Shown here piece after piece: positions 1-5,640 of a DNA stretch of 7,418 bases. Made by a program: the position numbers and the translations under genes. The stretch is taken from the NCBI GenBank assembly GCA_964517355.1, contig CAZFCK010000231.1, positions 1 to 7,418 on the forward strand, in the 5' to 3' direction. Origin of the DNA: CAZFCK01 sp964517355 (GTDB taxonomy: Bacteria; Desulfobacterota; Desulfovibrionia; Desulfovibrionales; Desulfovibrionaceae). Each line of letters starts with the position of its first letter. The first letter of the stretch is position 1. The notes beneath the pieces are model-generated. The model was not told the origin of the DNA. It ran no database searches and was given only the letters and a program-made list of their open reading frames with translations.

Positions 1-12
1 GAAAGGGAGAGC

Positions 13-62
13 GCGAGAGGGGAAACCCTTTTCAAAGGGTTTCCCCTCTCGCATTATTTTTT
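13..62 (+). terminator. Intrinsic terminator of an upstream unit
   Basis: Two perfectly complementary 19-nt arms (13-31 and 34-52) are separated by two bases, so the real loop will be slightly larger. The stem begins GCGAGAGGGG and is followed directly by a T-rich run at 53-62. The T-run lies on the + strand side, so this should end a gene to the left of the window. A close relative in inverted orientation sits at 2031-2081, and both share the AGCGCGAGAGGGG shoulder. Confidence 0.85.
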
Positions 63-191
63 CATGATGAATTTAGAAACACAGCCTAGAATCTCATGCT
101 GTTTCACGTGCAATCCCACAACCTGAAAACGCGGGCGGAGACGCGCTTGGTGTCGTATAAAAACACATGAACTTTACTCAAAAAAATCTAG

Positions 192-209
192 ACATTTTAT
201 GTAAAATGT
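192..209. promoter_or_regulatory. Perfect 8-bp inverted repeat, possible operator
   Basis: ACATTTTA-tg-TAAAATGT is a perfect inverted repeat with a 2-nt spacer in the AT-rich leader of the small membrane-protein ORF. Its size and symmetry suit a dimeric regulator. I cannot assign it to a known regulator, and no convincing -35/-10 pair is visible next to it. A similar but shorter palindrome with the ACATTT/AATGT core occurs at 7376-7388. Confidence 0.3.
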
Positions 210-309
210 GTTTGATTAAAAATATTCAATCTATGTTGTTTTTCCTTGTCTTTTCCTCTGGATGCAGAAACAATCCATAAGCACGCAAACATTCGCGAGG
301 GTTGCTGCA

Positions 310-474
310 ATGATCAACGTTGATAAAATTTCGCTGATCGAGTGGATTATCGGAGCCGGTCTGTTTCTCTTCTTCTGCATCGTCATGTGGCGGCTTGTCC
401 GCGCCGCAAACGACGATCCCATAACCCATGAGATCCATAATTTTGATTTAAAAACGTTTAAACAACGCAATTGA
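310..474 (+). CDS. Candidate small single-pass membrane protein, 54 aa
   Basis: I do not recognise this protein. The start at 310 is preferred over an in-frame ATG at 262 because GAGGG (297-301) sits 8 nt upstream of 310, while 262 has no ribosome site. The product has a short polar head (MINVDK), one hydrophobic span of about 20 residues (roughly IIGAGLFLFFCIVMW, residues 13-27, plus flanks), then Arg at 28 and 31 and a polar tail of about 24 residues. The positive charges after the span suggest a cytoplasmic C-terminus. It stands alone, 194 nt before hypA, and codes for no known domain. It could be a real small membrane protein or a chance ORF; the ribosome site and the sharp span/tail layout favour the former. 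Confidence 0.45.
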   Translation: MINVDKISLIEWIIGAGLFLFFCIVMWRLVRAANDDPITHEIHNFDLKTFKQRN

Positions 475-492
475 TCAGGCCTTGAAGGCAAA

Positions 493-564
493 AAACCGCG
501 CTTTTCGCGGCGACGTGAAGCCATATTGCATGCCGCAGAGGTGTAATATGGGAAAATGCGGTTT
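493..564 (+). other. Foldable segment between the small ORF and hypA
   Basis: AAACCGC (493-499) is complementary to GCGGTTT (558-564). Inside lies CCATATT/AATATGG (521-527 with 545-551). Two alternative pairings compete: CCGCG/CGCGG (496-500 with 506-510) and CCGCA/TGCGG (533-537 with 557-561). Mutually exclusive stems ahead of a gene resemble a leader that can switch. I compared it by eye with the cobalamin, NiCo and c-di-GMP riboswitch cores and saw no match, and there is no T-run after it. It may equally be the 3' end of the small ORF transcript. Confidence 0.25.
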
Positions 565-668
565 CTTATCGTACTGTAACCTATTATTCCTTCAAGCTGC
601 AGCCAACTTTCCCCCTCACGCATAGTTATGCTTTACGCCACGGCTAGTTTCCTGATATCAGCCTGCTC

Positions 669-1022
669 ATGCATGAAATGTCTATAGCAATGAGCCTGCT
701 GGATATCATCAGCCAGGAAATGGAAAAGCATGGGGCCCAGACACTAAAGCTCGTCCGCGTCAAGCACGGCCGCCTCACCCAGTTGGTGCCGGACTCGCTG
801 TACTTTGCTTTTGAGGTGCTGACCAAAGGCACCCCACTTGAAAACGCCAAGCTAGAGCTGGAAGAAGTGCCGCTCAAAGTGGCTTGCTGCGCCTGCGGCA
901 CTGAATTCGAACCGGATGAGGAGCATGTGCTGATCATGCCTTGCCCGAACTGCGGCGAGGAGTTCGGGCATACCATACTCTGCGGAAAGGAGTTGTATCT
1001 GGATCACCTTGAGGTGGAATGA
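669..1022 (+). CDS. hypA: HypA, nickel metallochaperone for hydrogenase maturation
   Basis: HypA carries nickel to the [NiFe]-hydrogenase large subunit together with HypB, in the cytoplasm. The 117-residue product has the usual family length. It starts with MHE, where the N-terminal amine, His2 and Glu3 form the known nickel site, which fixes the start at 669 although no good ribosome site precedes it. The structural zinc site is two CxxC pairs: Cys73/Cys76 (in CCACG) and Cys92/Cys95 (in CPNCG). The stop codon overlaps an ATG in an ATGA at 1019-1022, but that ATG is probably not the hypB start. No hydrogenase structural gene is in the window, so the client enzyme must be encoded elsewhere. 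HypA also assists urease in some bacteria. Confidence 0.95.
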   Translation: MHEMSIAMSLLDIISQEMEKHGAQTLKLVRVKHGRLTQLVPDSLYFAFEVLTKGTPLENAKLELEEVPLKVACCACGTEFEPDEEHVLIMPCPNCGEEFGHTILCGKELYLDHLEVE

Positions 1023-1136
1023 GCACCCTTGCGTCTGCCAGGTGGTGCATAGCCATATTGTCATGTTGTCCCTATCCCGCATTCATCAAAACAGGCCCGC
1101 ATGCATACCGCGCCTTGCTCGGCGTATGCTTCGGCC

Positions 1137-1141
1137 AGGAG
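1137..1141 (+). promoter_or_regulatory. Ribosome binding site that sets the hypB start
   Basis: AGGAG lies 9 nt before ATG 1151. This supports translation from 1151 rather than from the in-frame ATG at 1019, which overlaps the hypA stop. Confidence 0.75.
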
Positions 1142-1150
1142 CGCATAGCC

Positions 1151-1819
1151 ATGGACATTCCCGTCGTACGCAACATTCTGGAAGCTAATGATCGTATTTC
1201 GGGGCAGCTGAAAACAATTTTCGCTTCCCACGGTATTTTCGTCCCCAACCTCATCAGTTCTCCGGGTGCGGGCAAAACAACCCTTTTGGAGCGCACGCTC
1301 AACGATCTGAAAGGCGAGTTCAACATGGCTGTAATCGAAGGCGACCTTATGACGGACAACGACGCCCGGAGAGTGGCAGCCACTGGGGCGCAAGCAGTGC
1401 AGATAAATACCCAGGGCGGGTGCCACCTGGATAGCGGCATGGTTATCGACGCATTGTCCAACCTCAAGCTCGAGGGCCTGGACATCGTGTTTATCGAAAA
1501 CGTGGGCAACCTTGTCTGCCCTGTGGAATTCGAGGTGGGTGAAGACTGTAAAGTGGCATTGCTTTCAGTGACCGAAGGCGACGACAAGCCCGAGAAATAC
1601 CCCCTGCTGTTTGCCGAAGCCCGGGTCATGGTCCTCAACAAAATCGATCTGCTTCCCTATGTCGACTTTGACACCGAACGAGCCTCCCAGTTTGCACGCG
1701 CCCTGAACAAGGACATCGACATTCTGCCCCTTTCATGCCGCACCGGAGAGGGACTGCAACCGTGGTACGACTGGCTGCGCAAGCATGTTAAAGCCAAACG
1801 GGAAGCTACGGGCAGCTGA
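1151..1819 (+). CDS. hypB: HypB, GTPase for nickel insertion into hydrogenase
   Basis: HypB is a SIMIBI-class GTPase that works with HypA to load nickel into [NiFe]-hydrogenase. From ATG 1151 the product is 222 residues, the size of HypB proteins without the N-terminal metal-storage extension. Visible motifs: P-loop SSPGAGKTT (36-44), the metal-binding Cys91-His92 in GGCHLD at the G-domain dimer interface, ENVGNLVCP (116-124) with the third metal cysteine Cys123, and the guanine-specificity motif NKID (163-166). The N-terminal CxxCGC high-affinity nickel site of the E. coli protein and the His-rich stretch of other HypBs are both missing. The frame stays open back to 1019, which would add 44 residues with no HypB likeness; the AGGAG at 1137 argues for 1151. 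It follows hypA after 128 nt and is probably cotranscribed. Confidence 0.95.
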   Translation: MDIPVVRNILEANDRISGQLKTIFASHGIFVPNLISSPGAGKTTLLERTLNDLKGEFNMAVIEGDLMTDNDARRVAATGAQAVQINTQGGCHLDSGMVIDALSNLKLEGLDIVFIENVGNLVCPVEFEVGEDCKVALLSVTEGDDKPEKYPLLFAEARVMVLNKIDLLPYVDFDTERASQFARALNKDIDILPLSCRTGEGLQPWYDWLRKHVKAKREATGS

Positions 1820-1898
1820 CGCATTGCGGACTCCGATGGGCACGTTATTCCGCAGGAATAAATCGTGCCGCGGCGGATATGAAAAAAAGTTTTTTTCA

Positions 1899-1975
1899 GG
1901 CGTCCAGGGGCTTCCCCTGGTCGCCCTGCGGGCGCAAAACCAAGGGACTTTATTCTTTTTTTCTTTATGCCCGAA
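1899..1975 (+). repeat. Dispersed structured repeat, copy 1
   Basis: This 77-nt element has a near-copy at 5567-5640 in the same orientation; about four in five positions agree by eye, with 24 of the first 25 identical. It contains a 7-bp hairpin CCAGGGG-CTT-CCCCTGG (1904-1920), a second hairpin CGCCC-TGC-GGGCG (1922-1934), then a shared pyrimidine-rich tail (ACTTTATTCTTT onward) ending TATG(C/T)CCGAA. Both copies lie downstream of a gene, here 79 nt after hypB. It could serve as a transcript end or 3' stabiliser for hypAB, or be a REP-like mobile palindrome. Its T-rich tail begins about 14 nt after the second stem, which is far for a classical intrinsic terminator. A palindromic A7-G-T7 run (1881-1897) sits just before it. 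Confidence 0.8.
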
Positions 1976-2030
1976 CGGCGAATCTTTAACATCATTTCCC
2001 ATTTCCAGGCTGTGTTTCTCTATTCGTCAT

Positions 2031-2081
2031 AAAAAAAATGCGAGAAGGGAACCCCTTTAAAAAAGGGGTGTCCCCTCTCGC
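2031..2081 (-). terminator. Intrinsic terminator facing the minus strand (inverted relative of 13-62)
   Basis: The arms GCGAGA...CCCCTTT (2040-2058) and AAAGGGG...TCTCGC (2062-2081) form a long stem with one mismatch and one bulged G. The run AAAAAAAA at 2031-2038 becomes the T-run when read on the - strand, whereas the + strand side continues only GCTTTCCCC. Read on the - strand it lines up closely with the element at 13-62, including the AGCGCGAGAGGGG shoulder and the final T-run before ATG. It would stop transcription coming leftwards, yet no firm - strand gene lies to its right. It may also work weakly as a hairpin end for hypAB. Confidence 0.65.
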
Positions 2082-2193
2082 GCTTTCCCCATCCCAAGCT
2101 TTTGAATTTTAACAAGTAACAATCTGTCGTTTTGATTTTTGATGATTGTTGTGGAACTATCTTTCCGAATCGATTTATCTTTTTGATCACACT

Positions 2194-2221
2194 TTGATTT
2201 AGTCAATAAAAATAGTATAAT
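2194..2221 (+). promoter_or_regulatory. Sigma70-like promoter
   Basis: TTGATT (2194-2199), a 16-nt spacer and a perfect TATAAT (2216-2221) form the best-looking promoter in the window. Transcription would start near 2228. No clear ORF follows within 700 nt; instead the transcript would open with small hairpins. It may drive a small RNA or a very long leader of the reductase gene at 3020. Confidence 0.45.
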
Positions 2222-2230
2222 AGATCTCAA

Positions 2231-2284
2231 CCCCTGGCGGGGCTTGGTGCGAAGCCTCAAAACATAGCATTATATCATTATGTT
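2231..2284 (+). other. Possible 5' end of a structured transcript
   Basis: Just after the predicted start site, CCCC-TGGC-GGGG (2231-2242) and GGCTT-GGTGCG-AAGCC (2241-2256) form two small hairpins that share two G residues and so compete. AACATA (2261-2266) then pairs with TATGTT (2279-2284). No family of riboswitch or small RNA was recognised, and no obvious terminator follows on the + strand. Confidence 0.25.
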
Positions 2285-2570
2285 GCTCTATTCGTGCCGA
2301 TCACACTGAATTTGGTCGGAATCGAAAGACATAAAGGCGCATGAACCTCCTCCGTCGCAGGGCATCGCATGGAATTCTCCCGAAAAGAGATGGACGACAG
2401 CGATGCAAGCCATATCATCCCGGAACAATTGTTCACATTGCGATCTGCAGAAGCGCAACCAGGATAACACAACCATTCTCTTGACCTGCAAATGAGTTAA
2501 CCCGTTGTTGTTCCCTCACAGTGGATTTTTCCTCTTGCAACAGCCTGCTTGAAAAATCTCCAAAAATTCA

Positions 2571-2600
2571 ATGATATTTATCATATATATGAAATATCAT
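2571..2600. promoter_or_regulatory. Nested AT-rich palindrome, possible operator
   Basis: ATGATATTT (2571-2579) and AAATATCAT (2592-2600) are perfect 9-bp inverted arms. Between them, overlapping the right arm by one base, lies a perfect 12-bp palindrome TCATATATATGA (2581-2592). Such nested symmetry suggests a protein-binding or supercoiling-sensitive site. It is about 420 nt before the reductase gene. No regulator can be named. Confidence 0.3.
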
Positions 2601-2679
2601 GATTTAATGCGGGCGCTCCCGACAGCGTAAAGACAAGGGATTTCACCCTACGATACAATATTCCGCTTGTTTCCACTAC

Positions 2680-2695
2680 CGCGGCATATGTCGCG
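2680..2695. promoter_or_regulatory. GC-rich near-palindrome, possible operator
   Basis: CGCGGCATATGTCGCG is symmetric except for one G/T pair and stands out in an AT-rich stretch. It begins 21 nt after a weak -10-like TACAAT (2654-2659), which has a poor -35 (AAGACA, 2630-2635, 18-nt spacer). That would place the palindrome over the early transcribed region, as for a repressor site. Both elements are suggestive only. Confidence 0.25.
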
Positions 2696-2930
2696 ATCAT
2701 GCTGTGTTGCAGAACAATCTACAAACAACAGTAGATCTATAGTCCAACATACCACACAAACACCACACATCTACCCAACGATTTATTAAAAATTATAATT
2801 ACGCATTGACCATAGTATTTACTTAAAAATCAACCAATCAACACACTGAAGGCCCGCAACAACAAATTCAAACAAAAAAACACAAATCCATTATTCTCCT
2901 CGATTATCACCTTATTCCACCATTTAAAAA

Positions 2931-2960
2931 TTGAATTTGTTTTGTCCTTAAATGTATGTT
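2931..2960 (+). promoter_or_regulatory. Possible promoter of the reductase gene
   Basis: TTGAAT (2931-2936) and TATGTT (2955-2960) are separated by 18 nt. The start would fall near 2967, about 53 nt before the reductase ATG. The match is moderate and the region is so AT-rich that chance matches are likely. Confidence 0.3.
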
Positions 2961-3007
2961 TTACCTTGAAGCATTATCATAATATTCAATTTATCAACAT
3001 ATTAACC

Positions 3008-3012
3008 AAGGA
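3008..3012 (+). promoter_or_regulatory. Ribosome binding site that sets the reductase start
   Basis: AAGGA lies 7 nt before ATG 3020. The frame is open back to a possible start at 2942, but the extra 26 residues match nothing in the family and that start has no ribosome site. Confidence 0.7.
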
Positions 3013-3019
3013 TAAAAAC

Positions 3020-4180
3020 ATGTCATCCGATATGGATGTACGTAAAGCGATTGATAAGTTTAAATCCATCCCTGAGAGAAACATTGCGGAACTAGATACT
3101 GCCCGGACAAATGGCGGGCTCGTTGCCGGCATCTACTGCATCTATGCGCCAAACGAACTGATCCGCGCCGCTGGCGCCATCCCCGTGGGGCTCTGCGGGA
3201 AGCGTAAAGACCCCATACAGGCGGCTGAAAAAGATCTTCCCGTCAGCCTCTGCCCTCTCATTAAATCCAGTTACGGATATGCCGTTACCGACACATGCCC
3301 TTTTTTCAGATTGTCGGATGTCATCGTGGCCGAATCCACCTGCGACGGCAAAAAAAAAATGTACGAACTCCTAAGCACCCTGAAGCCCACGCATGTGATG
3401 CAACTGCCCCACACGCAAACCGGTAGTGCCGCCTTACGCTACTGGGTGGACTCCTTACACCGGCTTGAAGAATTTTTATGCAGTCATGGCGCGCAGCGCG
3501 TCCGGGAGGATGAGCTTACACGCCAAATTGTCATCCACAACACCATGCGAAGCAAACTTTCATCCCTGATGCGCCTGGCTGCTCACAAGTGTTCGCCCCT
3601 GAGCGGCCTGGACCTTCTGGCGATACAGGAAAGTAAAAGTTTTACGGCCGAGATCACAACCTATGTGCAGCGGCTAGAGGAGTTGGAGAAAATCCTGAAG
3701 GAATATCTGGAACAGCTGGACCTGAAAACGCACCCTGGTCCCCGCCTGTTGTTGACCGGCGTTCCCGTGGGCAAAGGATCGGAAAAAGTGATCCGCATTG
3801 TCGAAGAACTGGGGGCGCGTGTGGTGTGCATGGAGAACTGCACCGGGCTCAAGGGACTGGAACTCTTTATAGATGAGGAAAAAGAGCCGTACCAGGCCTT
3901 GGCTGAGCGCTACCTAAAAATTCCTTGTTCGTGCATGTCGCCGAATCCGGTCCGCAGAAAGAGCCTGTTCGAACTGGGGCAGGAATACGGCATTCATGGA
4001 GCCGTGGATCTCACTTGGCTCGGCTGTCACACCTATAATACGGAATCCTCCATGGTCAAACAATGGATTGAAGCCGACCTGGGGGTTCCCGTGTTGCATC
4101 TTGAAACCGACTATTCTGATGCGGACGTGGAACAGTTGCGCACCCGCATTGAAGCCTTTCTTGAATTGTTGGAACCCTAA
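3020..4180 (+). CDS. Double-cubane-cluster anaerobic reductase (DCCP/YjiM type)
   Basis: This 386-residue protein belongs to the 2-hydroxyacyl-CoA dehydratase D-component (HgdB) superfamily, in the branch of E. coli YjiM (near-equal length) and the double-cubane-cluster protein of Carboxydothermus. Those enzymes carry an [Fe8S9] cluster and reduce small molecules such as acetylene, azide or hydrazine in vitro, with electrons from an ATP-hydrolysing activator; the natural substrate is unknown. Branch-typical segments: YCIYAPNELIRAAGAIPVGL (39-58), CGKRKD (59-64), LCPLIKSSYGY (77-87), TDTCPFF (90-96), ESTCDGKKKM (105-114), CMENCTGLKG (270-279), IPCSCMSPNP (301-310), GCHTYNTES (335-343) and ETDYSD plus LRTRIEAFLE near the end. 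Cys59, 78, 93, 108, 270, 274, 303, 305 and 336 supply more than enough cluster ligands. Two Rossmann-like halves flank a helical middle (about 150-235). No signal peptide: cytoplasmic. It heads a run with the ABC importer genes. The activator gene usually paired with it is missing here. Confidence 0.9.
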   Translation: MSSDMDVRKAIDKFKSIPERNIAELDTARTNGGLVAGIYCIYAPNELIRAAGAIPVGLCGKRKDPIQAAEKDLPVSLCPLIKSSYGYAVTDTCPFFRLSDVIVAESTCDGKKKMYELLSTLKPTHVMQLPHTQTGSAALRYWVDSLHRLEEFLCSHGAQRVREDELTRQIVIHNTMRSKLSSLMRLAAHKCSPLSGLDLLAIQESKSFTAEITTYVQRLEELEKILKEYLEQLDLKTHPGPRLLLTGVPVGKGSEKVIRIVEELGARVVCMENCTGLKGLELFIDEEKEPYQALAERYLKIPCSCMSPNPVRRKSLFELGQEYGIHGAVDLTWLGCHTYNTESSMVKQWIEADLGVPVLHLETDYSDADVEQLRTRIEAFLELLEP

Positions 4181-4203
4181 CAATCTGCAAACGGAGGAAA
4201 ACC

Positions 4204-5349
4204 ATGTTTGGCAAGACTTACTTGGCAAATGGAAAATCGCTTGTCCTTTTCATAGGGGCGTTTTGCCTTGCCGCGTTCTTTTGCGCGAACGGAGCGTTCG
4301 CCGCGACAAAGGATACTCCCAGGCTCTATATGAGCTTCATTTTCACCACCCACAACACGCCGTTGCTGGTGGCGGCGACAAAAGGCGAGCTGTTCAAGGA
4401 TTCGGGTGCGTATTTCAAGGAGCTGGTCCCCAAACAAAAATACGAACTCATTTCCAAGGATGGTGAATCCCTGGCCATCATCAACCTGATCGTCTGCAAA
4501 AGCGGCTCCGAGGCTGCGACGCTTTTCGCCCAGGAACGCCTCGATCTTGGGCTTGCCTCAAGCACCGCATTTATCAGCGGTATCGATAAGGGCACAAAGA
4601 TGAAAATCCTCTGCCCGCTGCATGTGGATGGAATGAGCATGGTCTTTCCTCCAGACAGCACGATCAACGGATGGGCCGATGTTGAAAAATTCATCAACGA
4701 ATCCGCCGCGCCCGTCAAGATCGGTTACCACTCTCCGACCAGCGCTCCCCGTATCGTGTTTGAAGGCGCTCTCCATAGGGCGGGATATAAAATCACCGAA
4801 GACGCCAATGACGCCGACGCCGACATCCTTCTTGTCGACTTGAAAGCAACCTCCAACCTGATCCCGGCCCTTGTGAGCAAACAGGTCGATTGCTGGGTCG
4901 GCCCCGCGCCACACCCCGCTGTATCCGAGTACAAACATGTCGGCCATATCGGCTTGAATTCCCGTGAATTGCCTCCGGCCGGTGAATGGGAAGATTTCCC
5001 CTGCTGTGTAATGGGGGCCACCGACAAGCTCATCTCCACCAATCCCGAAGTCGTACAGGCCATGACTGACCTCATGACCGCCGCGTGTAACTGGTGCAAT
5101 GAAAATAAGGCGGCCACCGCCAGCATTTCAGGCGAATGGCTCGGCGTGCCCGTGGAAGCCATCGAGAAATCGACCATCATTTACACCACGAATCCATCAC
5201 CCAACTGGCTCAAGGGTGAAGGCATGTTTCTCTCGATGCTGCAAAATATGGGAAAATTGAATGGTTCACTGCAGCAAGCCGATCTGCAAACGGCCATCCC
5301 CACCCTTTTTGATTTTACGTATATCAACAAAACACTGAACAAAAACTAG
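4204..5349 (+). CDS. ABC transporter substrate-binding protein, NitT/TauT (NMT1-like) type
   Basis: This 381-residue exported protein should capture a small organic or inorganic solute in the periplasm for the permease and ATPase downstream. It has a signal peptide: Lys4 and Lys11, a hydrophobic core (13-27), and a likely signal peptidase I cut after AFA (31-33). No lipobox is seen. The mature part fits the two-lobed SsuA/TauA/NrtA fold: THNTPLLVAATKGELFK (49-65) matches the first strand/helix, GLASSTAFISG (116-126) the 'sampling' loop, GYHSPTSAP (174-182) the second-lobe ligand loop, QVDCWVGPAPHP (227-238) the hinge region, and the end (LFDFTYINKTL) is typical. The mature protein has seven cysteines (98, 137, 230, 267, 268, 295, 298), many for this family. 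GGAGG (4193-4197) precedes the ATG by 6 nt, and the gene begins 23 nt after the reductase stop. The substrate cannot be read from the sequence; sulfonates, nitrate-like ions and thiamine precursors are known for relatives. Confidence 0.85.
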   Translation: MFGKTYLANGKSLVLFIGAFCLAAFFCANGAFAATKDTPRLYMSFIFTTHNTPLLVAATKGELFKDSGAYFKELVPKQKYELISKDGESLAIINLIVCKSGSEAATLFAQERLDLGLASSTAFISGIDKGTKMKILCPLHVDGMSMVFPPDSTINGWADVEKFINESAAPVKIGYHSPTSAPRIVFEGALHRAGYKITEDANDADADILLVDLKATSNLIPALVSKQVDCWVGPAPHPAVSEYKHVGHIGLNSRELPPAGEWEDFPCCVMGATDKLISTNPEVVQAMTDLMTAACNWCNENKAATASISGEWLGVPVEAIEKSTIIYTTNPSPNWLKGEGMFLSMLQNMGKLNGSLQQADLQTAIPTLFDFTYINKTLNKN

Positions 5350-5357
5350 CCCGCTGA

Positions 5358-5386
5358 GGGGCGGCGGCTATCGCGGCCGCCGCCCC
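5358..5386 (+). terminator. GC-rich hairpin after the binding-protein gene
   Basis: GGGGCGGCGGC (5358-5368) pairs perfectly with GCCGCCGCCCC (5376-5386) around a 7-nt loop, 8 nt after the stop codon. No T-run follows, so it is more likely a 3' stabiliser or partial terminator than a full stop. Confidence 0.5.
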
Positions 5387-5426
5387 TGGAGCATATCAAC
5401 TTTGAAAAAGGAATGCCTCCGGCGGG

Positions 5427-5454
5427 TTAAGAACCTTTTGAAAAAGGTTCTTAA
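5427..5454. repeat. Perfect 13-bp palindrome, hairpin
   Basis: TTAAGAACCTTTT (5427-5439) and AAAAGGTTCTTAA (5442-5454) are perfect inverted arms with a 2-nt centre, next to CCTCCGGCGGG (5417-5426 region). This layout recalls intergenic elements I associate with Desulfovibrio genomes (from memory). ACTTTT follows after 12 nt, so termination would be weak. Confidence 0.6.
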
Positions 5455-5566
5455 GAATCTCCAAAACTTTTCATTGGCATAACCTATCAACTCGACTTGT
5501 TGAGGAGAGCGCATGCTATAACATGTTGCATTTGTTTAAAAAAAAGAACAAAATTGTCGTTTTTCC

Positions 5567-5640
5567 GGCGTCCAGGGGCCTCCCCTGGTCGTCGTGTGGG
5601 CGAGAAACCCCGCGACTTTATTCTTTGTTTTATGTCCGAA
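5567..5640 (+). repeat. Dispersed structured repeat, copy 2
   Basis: Relative of 1899-1975 in the same orientation. The first stem is unchanged (CCAGGGG-CCT-CCCCTGG, 5572-5588; only the loop differs). The second hairpin keeps pairing despite changes: TCGTC (5589-5593) with GGCGA (5599-5603), using one T-G wobble. The tail ACTTTATTCTTT and final TATGTCCGAA are shared. It ends 40 nt before the permease ATG, so here it sits inside the transporter cluster. Confidence 0.8.

Larger units (their letters stand above)
1820..3019. other. 1.2-kb region without a convincing gene
   Basis: From left to right it holds an A/T palindrome (1881-1897), a structured dispersed repeat (1899-1975), a terminator-like inverted repeat (2031-2081), a good promoter (2194-2221) with small hairpins after it (2231-2284), a moderately GC-rich island (2285-2490), palindromes at 2571-2600 and 2680-2695, then a very AT-rich stretch of short A-, C- and T-rich runs to 3019. 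The island has short ORFs on both strands (for example - strand 2288-2491 and + strand 2369-2467), but none has both a ribosome site and a recognisable sequence. It could be a decayed gene or an unannotated small RNA locus. Confidence 0.6.

Noticed and set aside
500..600. Cobalamin-type riboswitch ahead of hypA, suggested by GGGAA (550-554) and ACTGTAA (574-580)
   Set aside because: The spacing between the two pieces is too short and the central GGTG and GCC boxes are missing.
1072..1641. - strand open frame of 189 residues opposite hypB
   Set aside because: Ser/Arg-rich translation with no motif, fully antisense to hypB.
2369..2467. + strand ORF of 32 residues (MEFSRKEMDD...)
   Set aside because: Only a weak upstream ribosome site and too short to judge; no recognisable family.
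2288..2491. - strand ORF of 67 residues in the middle noncoding region
   Set aside because: Starts at TTG without a ribosome site and matches no family I know. Kept only as a possible explanation for the - strand terminator.
2942..3019. 26-residue N-terminal extension of the reductase
   Set aside because: No ribosome site at 2942, AT-rich composition like the noncoding leader, and the protein from 3020 already has the family length.
3996..4466. + strand open frame of 156 residues spanning the reductase end and the binding-protein start
   Set aside because: Out of frame with two strongly supported genes and low-complexity in its translation; it is a shadow.
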